Notes: generated by a model not told the origin, from the sequence alone. Shown: positions 43,875 to 52,432, counted from the stretch's first letter. The stretch: 56,350 bases of DNA from Elusimicrobiota bacterium (GCA_016209035.1 JACQWX010000031.1:1-56350); one strand, 5' to 3'. Program-made: numbers and translations.

Positions 43875-45118
43875 ACGAAAACGGGCGGCCGGCTCCGCGC
43901 GGCCGGAAGGCCAGGCTCTCGGCCCCTGGGCTTGCGGCCCTTGCGCCGAGGCTGGCGCTGTCCGCGGGATCGCTCCTGTTCGCCTATGCCCTGGTCGAGT
44001 TCGCGGTCTTCCCCTTCGCCATCGCGCACTTCTCCTACAAGCTCCAGTGGCGGGTGGACCTGCCCTTCCTGGTCTTCTGCCAGAGCACGAAGACCCACCG
44101 CGCCCCCAAGGACTACGCGCTCATCCTCGGGGACTCCTACGCGGTGGGCTTGGGAGAACAGTGGGACAACCTGAACCGCTGGACCCGCCAAGCCTTCGGC
44201 TCCCAGGCCGTGCTCCATGCCAGGACCGGCCGGGACATCATCACCATGGGCCACGCGGGAGCCGGCAGCCTGGGAGGGCTGGTGGCCGACCCGGTCGGCA
44301 AGTTCGAGTTCCTCAAGAAGACGGTGCTGTACAAGCTCTCCGAGCCCAAGGTCGTGCTGGCGTACTTCTACGAAGGCAACGACTTGGACAACAACTTGAG
44401 GGACCTCGGGAACCGCTACCTCGGCAAGTACGACGAGGCCAGGCTCCACGACCCCGCGTACTTCAAGGAGTTCATCCGCAAAGCCGTGGTGGAGGAGGAC
44501 GACACCTTCAGGAGGTCGCGGCGGTTCCACCTCGACCAGAACCTGATCTTCTGGAAGTTCGTCAAGTCATCCTCGCGCAAGCTCTGGGAGGTCCTGTCCG
44601 GCGCGGCGCCGCAAGCCCAGGCCGCCACGCTCTTCGGCGCGAACCTCGTCCGCCTCGGGCCCAGGGTGGTGGCCGTCCCGGACCGGCTCCAGGGGCCGTC
44701 GCTGGAGATGACCCCAGAGGAGGTCAAGCGCGGAGTCCATGTCTTCGAGCAGTCCCTGCGCTACCTCAGGGAGTATCTCCCCCGATCCCGCATCCTCGTG
44801 GTCTATGTTCCCGCCCCGCTCTCCTGCTACGAGCTCGCCTCGGATTGGATCTCCGTTGAGCCCTACCTCGAAAGGACGCCCTACCACGAGGCCCGAAAGG
44901 TACGGCCGCGCAGCGACCACATCGCCGGATTGATCCGCGAAGCGGCCGGCCGAGCCGGGTGCGGGTTCGTGGACACGCGGCCGGCCCTGCGGCTGCAGGC
45001 CAGGAACAAGCTGCTGCACGGCGGCACCGACTGGAAGCACCTCACCCGCGTGGGCTACGCCGCCTTGGCCGAAGCGATCCTGCCTGACTTGGAGCGCGCC
45101 TTCCGGGAAACCCGCTGA
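43871..45118 (+). CDS. Membrane-anchored SGNH hydrolase-like protein
   Basis: A 415-residue protein with one N-terminal helix (about 25-50). 'ALILGDSYAVGLG' provides the GDS Ser, 'YFYEGNDLDNN' the Asn block, and 'GGTDWKHLTRVGYAAL' the terminal Asp-His. Such proteins add or remove acyl groups on envelope glycans. Overlap with the glycosyltransferase suggests both act on the same surface polymer. It is distantly similar in plan to the SGNH gene at 25939. Confidence 0.75.
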   Translation: MNENGRPAPRGRKARLSAPGLAALAPRLALSAGSLLFAYALVEFAVFPFAIAHFSYKLQWRVDLPFLVFCQSTKTHRAPKDYALILGDSYAVGLGEQWDNLNRWTRQAFGSQAVLHARTGRDIITMGHAGAGSLGGLVADPVGKFEFLKKTVLYKLSEPKVVLAYFYEGNDLDNNLRDLGNRYLGKYDEARLHDPAYFKEFIRKAVVEEDDTFRRSRRFHLDQNLIFWKFVKSSSRKLWEVLSGAAPQAQAATLFGANLVRLGPRVVAVPDRLQGPSLEMTPEEVKRGVHVFEQSLRYLREYLPRSRILVVYVPAPLSCYELASDWISVEPYLERTPYHEARKVRPRSDHIAGLIREAAGRAGCGFVDTRPALRLQARNKLLHGGTDWKHLTRVGYAALAEAILPDLERAFRETR

Positions 45119-45129
45119 ACCGGCGGGGG

Positions 45130-46212
45130 CTATTCGAACGCCAGACGCCAGAGCTTCAGGTAGGTGGCGTAGACCGTCTTCACGTAGCCGCGGGTCTCCT
45201 GGTAGGGAGGGACCCCATGGTACTTCTCCACCGCGCCGGGCCCGGCGTTGTAGGCGGCCAGCGCCTTCTTGACGTCCCCGCCGAACCGGGAGAGCATGTC
45301 GGCGAGGTACTTGATCCCGGCTTTCACGTTCTTGACCGGGTCGAAGAAATCGGAGCCGTGAAGGCCCAGCCCGCGGCCGGTCCCAGGCATGATCTGCATG
45401 AGCCCCTTGGCGCCGACATGACTCTGCGCCTTCGGGTTGTACCCGGACTCCTGCAGGATGAGGGCCAGGACCAGGGTCGGATCCAGGGAGTAGCGCTTGA
45501 CCTCGTCCAACACGAGCTGGATGGTCTGTCCCACGACCCCGGGCTTGGCGCCCCGAGCCAGCAGGTAATCCTTGATGGCCGCGAACGTGCTCCCGTCGAA
45601 ACCGTCGGTCCGCGGAGAGGGAGGAGGCGCGGACTGCTCCGGCCGCAGGGGAAGGCTCGCCCCCACGCGCACCGTGCGGTCGGCCGGGGACCGCGCGTAG
45701 GTCGGCATGGCCGCGGGGCCGACCAGATCCTCGGTGGCCCTCATGTTGTCGTAGAGCCTCCTGAGGCCCAGGGCGTCGCGCACCTCGCTGATGCGGGCTT
45801 TCCAGAACGAGACCCTCCCGATCCCCTCCGCGCCGGCCTTGGTTTCCAGCTGCCGCACGGTCAAGAGCGCCCTCATGCGCTCAATCTCCATCTCGATGAA
45901 CGCCTTGGAATCCTTGTAGCCCCCCGCCGCCTGGAGCTCGCTCAGGAACAGGTTCTTCCAAAGGATGAACTGCTTCTCCAGGTCCTTGATGTCCGACCCG
46001 GGCTTGCGGGCCTCATCCTCGATGCGCTCGAGGTCCGGGAGGAAGCTCAGGCGCAGCTCGTTATCCTTGCCCTCCGGGATGAGGACCTTCCACTTCGAGA
46101 TGGAGCCGAGCAAGGCCTCGCGCTTGGCAGCCGGGTCCTGGGCCTCCGCCGACGCCCCAGGAGGCGCCTGGAAGAGGCACCACGCGCAAAAGACGAACAC
46201 AGCGCGCTTCAC
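45130..46212 (-). CDS. Exported lytic transglycosylase (SLT domain), second paralogue
   Basis: A 360-residue protein with signal peptide (MKRAVFVFCAWCLFQAPPGASA), a helical region and a C-terminal SLT domain with the catalytic Glu in 'ILQESGYNPKAQ', then 'GAKGLMQIMPGTG' and 'AAYNAGPGAVEKYHGVPPY'. Layout matches the 4875-5915 protein. I chose GTG at 46212 because TACACT lies 6 nt upstream and the signal peptide then begins correctly. A 37-nt stretch of its 5' region (46099-46135) is duplicated at 47140-47176. Confidence 0.87.
   Translation of the reverse strand: MKRAVFVFCAWCLFQAPPGASAEAQDPAAKREALLGSISKWKVLIPEGKDNELRLSFLPDLERIEDEARKPGSDIKDLEKQFILWKNLFLSELQAAGGYKDSKAFIEMEIERMRALLTVRQLETKAGAEGIGRVSFWKARISEVRDALGLRRLYDNMRATEDLVGPAAMPTYARSPADRTVRVGASLPLRPEQSAPPPSPRTDGFDGSTFAAIKDYLLARGAKPGVVGQTIQLVLDEVKRYSLDPTLVLALILQESGYNPKAQSHVGAKGLMQIMPGTGRGLGLHGSDFFDPVKNVKAGIKYLADMLSRFGGDVKKALAAYNAGPGAVEKYHGVPPYQETRGYVKTVYATYLKLWRLAFE
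46099..46135. repeat. 37-bp direct repeat, copy 1 (in the transglycosylase gene)
   Basis: Identical to 47140-47176. Here it encodes part of 'AAKREALLGSISK' in the mature protein just after the signal peptide. Confidence 0.85.
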
Positions 46213-46218
46213 AGCCCT

Positions 46219-46262
46219 AGTGTAGCCGCGGGACAAGGGGTCGTTCAGGGGCCTAAGTCCCA
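46219..46262 (-). promoter_or_regulatory. Promoter of the second transglycosylase: box plus leaderless -10
   Basis: On the minus strand TACACT (46224-46219), 6 nt, then GTG at 46212. TGGGACTTAGGCCCC (46262-46248) lies 23 nt upstream of the -10. Confidence 0.62.
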
Positions 46263-46263
46263 C

Positions 46264-46828
46264 TCAATCCTGGGGCCAAGGACCTACAAGGCATGATACC
46301 ATAAGGTCGGAGGGGCGCTTGAGGATTTCGGGCGGAGGCGGCACGATTCTGCTCGAACCAGGATGAGGGGAGTCCCCTCTATCTTGCCCCCTAACGGGGG
46401 CTATGGCGTCTTCTTTAAGAACGGCGCAGCCCGGCTTGTAGAGCCTCTTGCAGGCCTTCTCGAAAAGCTTCGCGGCTTTGGCTTCGTCCTTGGCCACGCC
46501 CCGGCCATATTTGGTACAGAGTGCCCATCCCATAGCAGCCCGCTCCAGATCCGAGTAAAGAACCCCGGGCCAAGGCCCGGGGCTTTGAAGAGGTAGCGAT
46601 GCTGACGCATCGAGCAGGTCCGCTAAACACGCGGAGAGGATGCTATCCCTCCCCGCCCCAAGGGGCGGGGTATCTCGCATGATTACATGAAAAGATGCCG
46701 CAGGCCTTGCCGAGGGCCTTGGCGTTCGCGGCCTCCGCCAGGTTGGTGCTCATAACGAGGATGAACGCCGCGGTCCAAACGGCCGACGCAAGAAGGCTCA
46801 TTCTCCGATTGATCCTGAGGTCTGTCAT
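46264..46828 (-). pseudogene. Sel1-repeat exported protein, broken by hairpin insertions
   Basis: From ATG 46828 the frame gives a signal peptide (LLASAVWTAAFILVMSTNLAEA) and 'NAKALGKACGIF', then stops at 46643. A second frame continues with 'ACLADLLDA', then 'WALCTKYGRGVAKDEAKAAKLFEKACKR', a Sel1-like repeat. The break coincides with a perfect CCCCGCCCC-AA-GGGGCGGGG hairpin (46651-46670). Another, CCCCGGGCC-AA-GGCCCGGGG (46563-46582), lies between the two conserved blocks. TTGACC (46864-46859), 17 nt, TAGAAT (46841-46836) lies 7 nt before the ATG, a promoter of the leaderless type. Confidence 0.55.
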
Positions 46829-46938
46829 TGGCCAAATTCTATCCAAAGTGTTGCAGCGGGTCAACAAGGGCGGGGCCTTAGGGCGGCTGGATGGGCGCTT
46901 ATGCGGCCTACGATTCCAATGACCTATCTCGGGACGGA

Positions 46939-47176
46939 TTAGTCCGCAGCGGGCTGGCTGCGGGCCGGGATGTAGACGTTGACCCAGCCCTTCTGCCCGC
47001 GCTCCTGGATGCACGCGAGCCGGCTCTTGGGGACGTCCATGCACCCGTCGCTGCAGGCCTGCAGGGGATTGCGTGACACCACGACCTCGATGTGCCCGTG
47101 CTCAGAGCTGAAGCCGCATTGGCCCCGGCCGTACACGATGATGGAGCCGAGCAAGGCCTCGCGCTTGGCAGCCGGG
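46939..47176 (-). pseudogene. Remnant of a CHAP/amidase-like exported protein
   Basis: The frame reads IIVYGRGQCGFSSEHGHIEV...CSDGC...GWVNVYIP to a stop at 46939, the C-terminal half of a CHAP-like cell-wall hydrolase ('GHIEV' with conserved His). There is no start. The upstream end is the 37-bp repeat 47140-47176 shared with the transglycosylase gene, so the 5' part was replaced. Family assignment is tentative. Confidence 0.45.
47140..47176. repeat. 37-bp direct repeat, copy 2 (at the broken end of the CHAP-like remnant)
   Basis: Identical to 46099-46135 and in the same orientation, about 1 kb apart. It marks a duplication or recombination joint. Confidence 0.85.
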
Positions 47177-47267
47177 GATGGGGCGAAGGGCCTGCCCCGG
47201 TCTTATCCTGGCTCGGGAACTTATTTCGGGCGTCGCTCGCATGCAAGGTGTGGGGGACATGGCCTCC

Positions 47268-47302
47268 TTGACAAGGTGTAACACTTCTGTTACACTTCTT
47301 AT
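47268..47302 (+). promoter_or_regulatory. Leaderless promoter with palindromic operator of the RHH/RelE pair
   Basis: TTGACA (47268-47273), 17 nt, TACACT (47291-47296), then 6 nt and GTG at 47303. The spacer and -10 contain the perfect palindrome GTGTAACA-CTTC-TGTTACAC (47276-47295), a likely site for autorepression. Confidence 0.8.
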
Positions 47303-47530
47303 GTGCCCAGCTTGAACCCAAGAGTGAATGTCGTCTTGGAGAAACCGCTGTTCTTGACTCTCAAGAAACTGGCGGCGAAGGACGGCGTGTCGTTGTCGAC
47401 GAAAGTCCGTGACCTGATCCGCGAGGCCCTCGAGGAGTATGAGGAAGCCTTCTTGGTCAGGGTGGCCGAGGACCGGGCCAAGACCTTCAAGCGCGCGCAA
47501 GCATTGACCCACGAACAGGTCTGGAGATGA
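47303..47530 (+). CDS. Ribbon-helix-helix antitoxin
   Basis: A 75-residue protein from a GTG start: 'PRVNVVLEKPLFLTLKKLAAKDGVSLSTKVRDLIREAL' is a CopG/RHH DNA-binding domain, followed by an acidic helix that would bind the toxin. It should repress the palindromic promoter directly upstream. The stop overlaps the toxin start (ATGA). Unlike the integron pairs there is no attC nearby. Confidence 0.85.
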   Translation: MPSLNPRVNVVLEKPLFLTLKKLAAKDGVSLSTKVRDLIREALEEYEEAFLVRVAEDRAKTFKRAQALTHEQVWR

Positions 47531-47823
47531 CTTTTGTCCCGGCCTACCATCCCTTGGTAGCCGAGGACATCGCCAGCCTCAACCGGGACATCCGGAAACG
47601 TTTGGCGAAGGCCATCCATGAGCGTCTCACCTCCCACCCGGAATCGTATGGCAAACCCCTCCGCGGCAGCCTGGCTGGCTACTGGACATTGAGGTGCGGC
47701 GATTACCGAGTCGTCTATCGGACCGTGAAGAATGAGGTCTGGATCTTCGCCGTCATCAACCGCCGTGACGTGTACTCCGATGTCATGAGCAGGTTGGCGT
47801 GGAGCGCGGCCGCCGAAGCTTGA
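47527..47823 (+). CDS. RelE/ParE-family toxin
   Basis: A 98-residue protein with 'YHPLVAEDIASLNRDIRKRLAKAI' and 'KPLRGSLAGYWTLRCGDYRVVYRT', the RelE/YafQ fold signature with its conserved 'GdYRvvY' strand. It probably cleaves mRNA on the ribosome. Overlaps the antitoxin by 4 nt. Confidence 0.88.
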   Translation: MTFVPAYHPLVAEDIASLNRDIRKRLAKAIHERLTSHPESYGKPLRGSLAGYWTLRCGDYRVVYRTVKNEVWIFAVINRRDVYSDVMSRLAWSAAAEA

Positions 47824-48113
47824 ACTGCCAGCGCGCTCCCGGGGCTGATTCTGTGGCTGTTGCCCACCCCCCGAGCGGCGTCACGCAGTAGTCCAGGCTC
47901 ATTCCATGGGAAAGGCCGAAACGGCCGGATAGCCCGTTTCAGCCGATTCGGAAAACCTGACTCGGCCGATTCAGGCGCCTTTTCGGGAGATAGCGTCGGA
48001 GGCCCTTGAACCTGCCGTTGGAACGGGCGGTTCGAGGGACGTTTTGCAGACCCGTCCATTGGTCCCACGCCGCGATGGGCCGATATGCTCATGACATGCG
48101 ATGCGGTTGCCTG
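47824..48113. other. Intergenic region without a recognised gene
   Basis: Nearly 300 nt with several small palindromes around TCGGCCGA and CCGAAACGG, but no ORF with a ribosome-binding site and no known RNA recognised. Confidence 0.5.
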
Positions 48114-48244
48114 CTAGACTCAAGATGAAACCCTTGTAGCCCGGGGAATCGGCCCCGGGGTATCCACGGCCCCACCTGAAATGGGGCGAGACCAGGGGAA
48201 GCCAAAGGCCGGGTATCGGCCTTGAGCTTCCCCTGATTGCTTTT
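48114..48244 (+). promoter_or_regulatory. Structured leader with terminator-like hairpin before the lipoprotein gene
   Basis: TAGACT (about 48114) may be a -10. A four-codon ORF (ATG 48125) and a CCCGGGG hairpin follow, then GGGGAAGC (48195-48202) pairs with GCTTCCCC (48226-48233) around an inner AAGGCC/GGCCTT stem, with TGATTGCTTTT after it. The layout suggests attenuation or a riboswitch; I match it to no known class. Confidence 0.5.
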
Positions 48245-48255
48245 AAGGGGAGACG

Positions 48256-49431
48256 ATGAAGCCAGGGTTATGGATGCTGGTCATGGTCGCGGTCCTCGCA
48301 GGCTGCGGCAAGAAGGAGGCACCCCATGCGGCTGGGAAGCAGGGCGGCCAATCAGCGCTGGATGGCACGCCTGCTTCACGGGCGGATTCCGAGGAGCCTC
48401 CGGCCGGCTTTGCCAAGCACGTCACGCCCAAGGGCCGGGTCTTCTGGGTCGAGCGGGAGGGAGTTCGGGCCGAGTATCCCCCGGAGTTCTCAATGCTCGA
48501 TCCCAAGGCCCAGGAGGCCTGGCGCAAAGCCAGATACAAGGTTCCCCTGTCCACCGGCTTCATCCAGGGTTTTCCTCGCGAGGTCCAGGCGACCTGGATC
48601 GAGAGAATGGCCGATGGGCCCGAGTTGGAGGCCGAGGACGGGGCGAGGGATGCTTACGTGAGACGTCGAATGGCCGAGGACCGCGCCGAGCTGGTACGCC
48701 CTGCTCCAAAAGGCTTCAAGCCCGAGGGCAGGCGGAAGGCCGGGCTCGCGCTCATCCCGAAAAGCGCGATGATCCGGTCGGGCGAGCCCTTCTGGTACCG
48801 GCTGGAGATACAGAACGTCGGCAGGGAACCTATCGAGTTCAACGAGAGGCCGTCGTTCTGGAAAATCGGAAACGCCACCCAACTGGATTACGCATTCTTC
48901 GTGACGCCGCCGGACGGCGGCGAGCGGAAGGTCGTCCCGCGCCACAACGTCCACCTCCACGGGATACGCAGGGACTATCCCTTTCCAAGACATCTCGTCA
49001 CGGTCGAGGAGAAGCAGCGCTTCCTTGACGAGTTGAACGAGAAGAGACGGTGGGAGGTGTCGCACTGGGAGCATTTGCGGGTGACGCTTGACCCCGGAGA
49101 GACCCTCGTGTCGAGGCCCTGGCAGTACGGGAATCCGGATGAGCGCAGGGAACTCCTGATGTACGGCGATATCCCCGACAAGCCCATTGCCGGCGAATTC
49201 AGGGAGTTGGCCCTGAGGGAATTCCAGTTCGACAAGCCCGGGACCTACAAGATCAAGGCCGTCTACGATGACTCTCCTCCCAAACTGGACAAGCAGGAGG
49301 AGGAATACATCCAGGCCATGATGAAGCATGGCTATAGCAGGGCAGAGTTGATGGAGGATTTCGAGGACTCGGCTGCAGAACACTTGGGCCGCGTGGAATC
49401 CAACAGCGTCGCCATCGAGGTTTACAAATGA
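48256..49431 (+). CDS. Lipoprotein of unknown function
   Basis: A 391-residue protein with a lipobox (MLVMVAVLAGC, Cys at about residue 17), so it is exported and lipid-anchored. The rest is soluble and beta-rich: 'IRSGEPFWYRLEIQNVGREPIEFNERP' resembles the immunoglobulin-like domains used for carbohydrate or protein binding. GGGGAGA precedes the start. The stop overlaps a second short gene start (ATGA). No family recognised. Confidence 0.75.
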   Translation: MKPGLWMLVMVAVLAGCGKKEAPHAAGKQGGQSALDGTPASRADSEEPPAGFAKHVTPKGRVFWVEREGVRAEYPPEFSMLDPKAQEAWRKARYKVPLSTGFIQGFPREVQATWIERMADGPELEAEDGARDAYVRRRMAEDRAELVRPAPKGFKPEGRRKAGLALIPKSAMIRSGEPFWYRLEIQNVGREPIEFNERPSFWKIGNATQLDYAFFVTPPDGGERKVVPRHNVHLHGIRRDYPFPRHLVTVEEKQRFLDELNEKRRWEVSHWEHLRVTLDPGETLVSRPWQYGNPDERRELLMYGDIPDKPIAGEFRELALREFQFDKPGTYKIKAVYDDSPPKLDKQEEEYIQAMMKHGYSRAELMEDFEDSAAEHLGRVESNSVAIEVYK

Positions 49432-49535
49432 CCGCGCTCACATTGCTCCTGCTTTGTTGGCCAATCCCGGCGCAGGCCAGCGTCGCTTGCCCAAGGAAGG
49501 TTTCCGAACGGACCACGCCGTGTACGGCCTATCCT
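49428..49535 (+). pseudogene. 5' stub of an exported protein
   Basis: ATG overlaps the lipoprotein stop and opens a clear signal peptide (MTALTLLLLCWPIPAQASVA). After about 35 codons the base composition falls and the frame, though open to 49850, runs antisense to another gene. The original gene seems cut by the AT-richer island that follows. Confidence 0.45.
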
Positions 49536-49558
49536 ATCTTGCGACGCAAATTCGATTC

Positions 49559-50964
49559 CTATTTTACCTTCAGGCAAGCCTCACGAAACCGATTGAATGC
49601 CGCTTTTGAAATAAAGGTCCAAGTCCCGTTGTATTCCAGAATAAATTCCCGTGGGATAAGGTGCGCAACATCACGATCCGCCATCTTCCGCGGTGCCTTC
49701 TCTCCAAGAACGGTCTCAAGGAGCTTGCGATACCCCTTGATAGAATCAACTCCAATCATGGGCCTATTGCATGAGAAAGAAAAGCCGGTGGGCCTACGGT
49801 CTGCGTTTCCAAACGACGTCCTGAGAGATTTAACAAATCCCCTCCATTGAACCTTGCTCAAGTGCAGCGTGAGAAGGAATCCCTTCCCCTGCATATTGAG
49901 GACCACATTTTTCGGGTTGCCCCGAACCTCAAAAGCAGAGTCGGCGCAACGACTCATCTGCTCTCCCTGCACGACGCCCGCAATGAGGGTGGAATTGGGA
50001 AGAAGCCGCCCTCGTCGGCTATACATGGCTTTCCGGTTGGTTGCGGCGGCGAATCAACCGGAGTCAGCACGCCGTTGATGTTGCATAGGAACTTGCATAA
50101 GATGACATGGTTGTCGGTCGGGTCCCGAACAATTCTCAGCACCTTACACCAGCCCACATCCGGCATTATAAGGGCCTTCTCCATCTTCTGAATGAATTCC
50201 TTGACTTTGGCTTCCCAGGCGAGAATAACATCGACAAACGCGTTCCACCGATCCACAAAGTCTGCTTGTTCCCTGTTATACCGCTCGGCCTCCCGATTGT
50301 AGGCATCTATCTCGCCCAGCAATACTGCTTTCCACGCATCCAACCGCCGCTTGTTCTGGATGCACCAAAGGTATGTTTCCTCGTCAGGAGCCGGGTTGCA
50401 AATGGAATTATGGTATGCAACCTGGTTGTTGTAGTCTGCGATCTCTTTGTCCAAACGATCGGACTCGATGTCGAGTCGTCGTTTCCATTCGGCAAATGTC
50501 ACGTCCTCTGCATCCAATCCGTCTGCTTTCGGAAGCATCGTAGTCCGCTCGCTGCCGCGCTCGGCATATTCGGCCTTCAACATCTCTTGCTCTACAGAAT
50601 CGACGTAAACAAATCGCGGATCGTTGATAAGCTCTACAGCGCGCAACCAGTTCGGGTTATTGCGTATATAGGCGCCCAATTGGCCCCGAATGAGTTTTGC
50701 GGCTGGCTTTGCCTTCCTTTTCTTGTCTCTTGTCGCCGGCGCAACCTCCTTCAGAACGACCACGCCTTTTGCGGGGACCTTAAACTCGCCCGTATCTAGA
50801 CCCGCGGGGAAGCGAAAGATCCTTGCGCCCAGCACCCTCTCTGGTTGAATCAGACCAGCCCGTTGCGCCAAAGGGTCTTTCTTGGCCAATGGAGCCACGC
50901 CATCCGCCGCAAAACCCGCACCTGATCCAACGAACGAAACCGCGACAATCAAGGCAGTAAGCAT
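49559..50964 (-). pseudogene. Exported coiled-coil protein in an AT-richer island, split by a frameshift
   Basis: From ATG 50964 (GAGGAG upstream) a signal peptide (MLTALIVAVSFVGSGAGFA) leads into about 310 residues with a long helical, Tyr/Arg-rich stretch ('YNREAERYNREQADFVDRWNAFVD'). That frame ends at 49954. A second frame, open from 50026 to 49559, continues smoothly from 'CIADEGGFF' into 'STLIAGVVQGEQMSRCADSAFEV...', so one base was lost or gained at about 49990-50020. Together about 470 residues. GC content is clearly lower than in flanking genes, suggesting transfer. No family recognised. Confidence 0.6.
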
Positions 50965-51245
50965 CGTCTCCTCCTCAAATTGACTTGGTGTAGGAAATCA
51001 TAGCACAGGTTCCTCACTGCGCGCATGCCTTGGCGAGGACTAATGGAGCCCCTCTGGGCCCTGTCCCAAAAGGGTCAAGGAATCTTTCGTCGGAGGAAGG
51101 TCTGGATTTGGCCTGTCTGTAAAAGCGATCCTTTGGGGACAGGCGAGGCCCGCCAAGGACGACCGAAGCGCCGCACACAGCGGCGCGAGCCCTGGGCTTC
51201 GCCCAGGACGGTTCGCCAAGGAAGAGCCTATACGAACCAGGAAGT

Positions 51246-51268
51246 GGTGGCGGCCAGCAGCCGCCACC
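51246..51268 (-). terminator. Hairpin downstream of the PrcB-like gene
   Basis: GGTGGCGGC-CAGCA-GCCGCCACC, a 9-bp stem 20 nt after the stop at 51288. The rest of 50965-51245 has only short palindromes, including CCTGGGC-TTC-GCCCAGG near 51206. Confidence 0.6.
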
Positions 51269-51287
51269 TCGACGCGCCGGCCGGAGC

Positions 51288-51821
51288 CTAGAATGATTTC
51301 CCGTCGGACTCGGCGATCTTCTGGAGCTTGGACACGATGGCGGTCAGCTTGGCTCGTGCTTCCTTCGTGAAGACCACCGGGAGGGACTTCATGGCGCGGT
51401 TGAACTCGAAGACGACCTGAACGTAGGCCTTGTCGATCTTGCGGATGACGAAGGGACGGGTTACCATCTGCGGTATTAAGGCGGTCTGCTTCGGCGCGAT
51501 CTCCTTATAAAGGACGAAGAGCCGCGAGGGGTCCATGGGATCCTGCTGGAGCACGAGGTCCACCTTGTAGCCGGGCGTGGGTTTCTCGCCCAGGAACACC
51601 GCGATGACCGTCTCCTTGGTGAAGTCCACGGACGGCAGGTCGAGGGCCTGGGGCGTGCCCTGGTAGGTCTTGGCCCACAGCTCGGCCAAGCCCCGGCTGT
51701 CGTGCACAGCCACCATCTGGGGCCGGGAGACCGCGCAATTCTGTCCTAAAATCGTGTCCCAAGCGCCCGCTGTCGTCGAGAGCGCCAGGACCGCCGTCGC
51801 TGTCAGGAAGACTTTCTTCAT
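51288..51821 (-). CDS. PrcB-like exported protein
   Basis: A 177-residue protein with signal peptide MKKVFLTATAVLALSTTAGA. 'VDFTKETVIAVFLGEKPTPGYKVDLV', a Pro-rich turn and 'QMVTRPFVIRKIDK' match the PrcB C-terminal domain found in the dentilisin protease complex of Treponema and many unrelated exported proteins. ATG 51821 was chosen with GAGG upstream; a GTG at 51833 is an alternative. It may assist secreted proteases such as the subtilase, which is inference. Confidence 0.72.
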   Translation of the reverse strand: MKKVFLTATAVLALSTTAGAWDTILGQNCAVSRPQMVAVHDSRGLAELWAKTYQGTPQALDLPSVDFTKETVIAVFLGEKPTPGYKVDLVLQQDPMDPSRLFVLYKEIAPKQTALIPQMVTRPFVIRKIDKAYVQVVFEFNRAMKSLPVVFTKEARAKLTAIVSKLQKIAESDGKSF

Positions 51822-51909
51822 TGCTTTGTTCACCTCGTGGATACATCCTACCGCAAAAGGGGTAGGACCCGTATGGGCCGGGTGGTGAAAGAAACCGCAG
51901 GAAATGGGC

Positions 51910-52299
51910 CTACGGGGTCCTGGGTCCTAATTCCCAGCGTGGAAGCCGGGCTTCGCGCTCATCGAGCGTCGGGTGGTCCGAGAGGATGCCTCCCCCGCCT
52001 GCCGAGGAGCGGGACCGGAAGAACCCGAGGAGCTCGCGCACGGCCTCGGTCCCAGCCAGGCGCGCCGCGAAACGATCCGCGCGCAGTTCCAAGGCCCTGT
52101 CGTAGCCCAGGCCCAGGAGGTAGGACGCGGCGAGCAGTCCCACCAGCGCGCCTGCCAGCGGCAGGAGGAAGGTCCACCCGGTCAGGACGGCCAGGTCCGA
52201 GGCCAGGTCCGCGAGCTCGGCGTCGTTGGCCGCCTTGCCGGCGAAGGACCGCGGGGCCCTGAGCCTAGCCATCGCCGGGGTCGTCATCGTCATCCTCAC
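51910..52299 (-). pseudogene. C-terminal fragment of an M48-type peptidase
   Basis: A 129-codon frame with two helices ('FLLPLAGALVGLLAASYLLG'), then 'ELRADRFAARLAG', the third zinc-ligand motif of M48 peptidases, and 'LSDHPTLDEREARL'. The HExxH helix that should come earlier is missing, so the enzyme cannot be active. Confidence 0.55.
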
Positions 52300-52432
52300 C
52301 TCCGGCCTGGCTGCGGCGCTGCGTCCCTATGTCAAGCCAGGCAGGGGCTCCCGGCTCTGGGCGATCTTCGCGTCCCATCCGTCCCCGGCGCAGCGCCTGC
52401 GGCGCATCGAGCGCCTCCTCGGGCGACCCTAG
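52226..52432 (+). pseudogene. C-terminal tail of a second M48-type peptidase, opposite strand
   Basis: The plus frame ends 'LWAIFASHPSPAQRLRRIERLL', a typical M48 C-terminus, with a hydrophobic stretch before it and no catalytic part. It meets the minus-strand fragment head to head at about 52230-52300. Its stop overlaps the end of the convergent ribE. Confidence 0.45.

Noticed and set aside
46643-47044. 133-codon minus frame with long N-terminal extension
   Set aside because: Only the part from 46828 has a promoter and signal peptide; the upstream part is a shadow of the CHAP-like remnant.
49536-49850. Continuation of the signal-peptide frame at 49428 to 140 residues
   Set aside because: After about 35 codons it is antisense to a better-supported frame and base composition changes abruptly.
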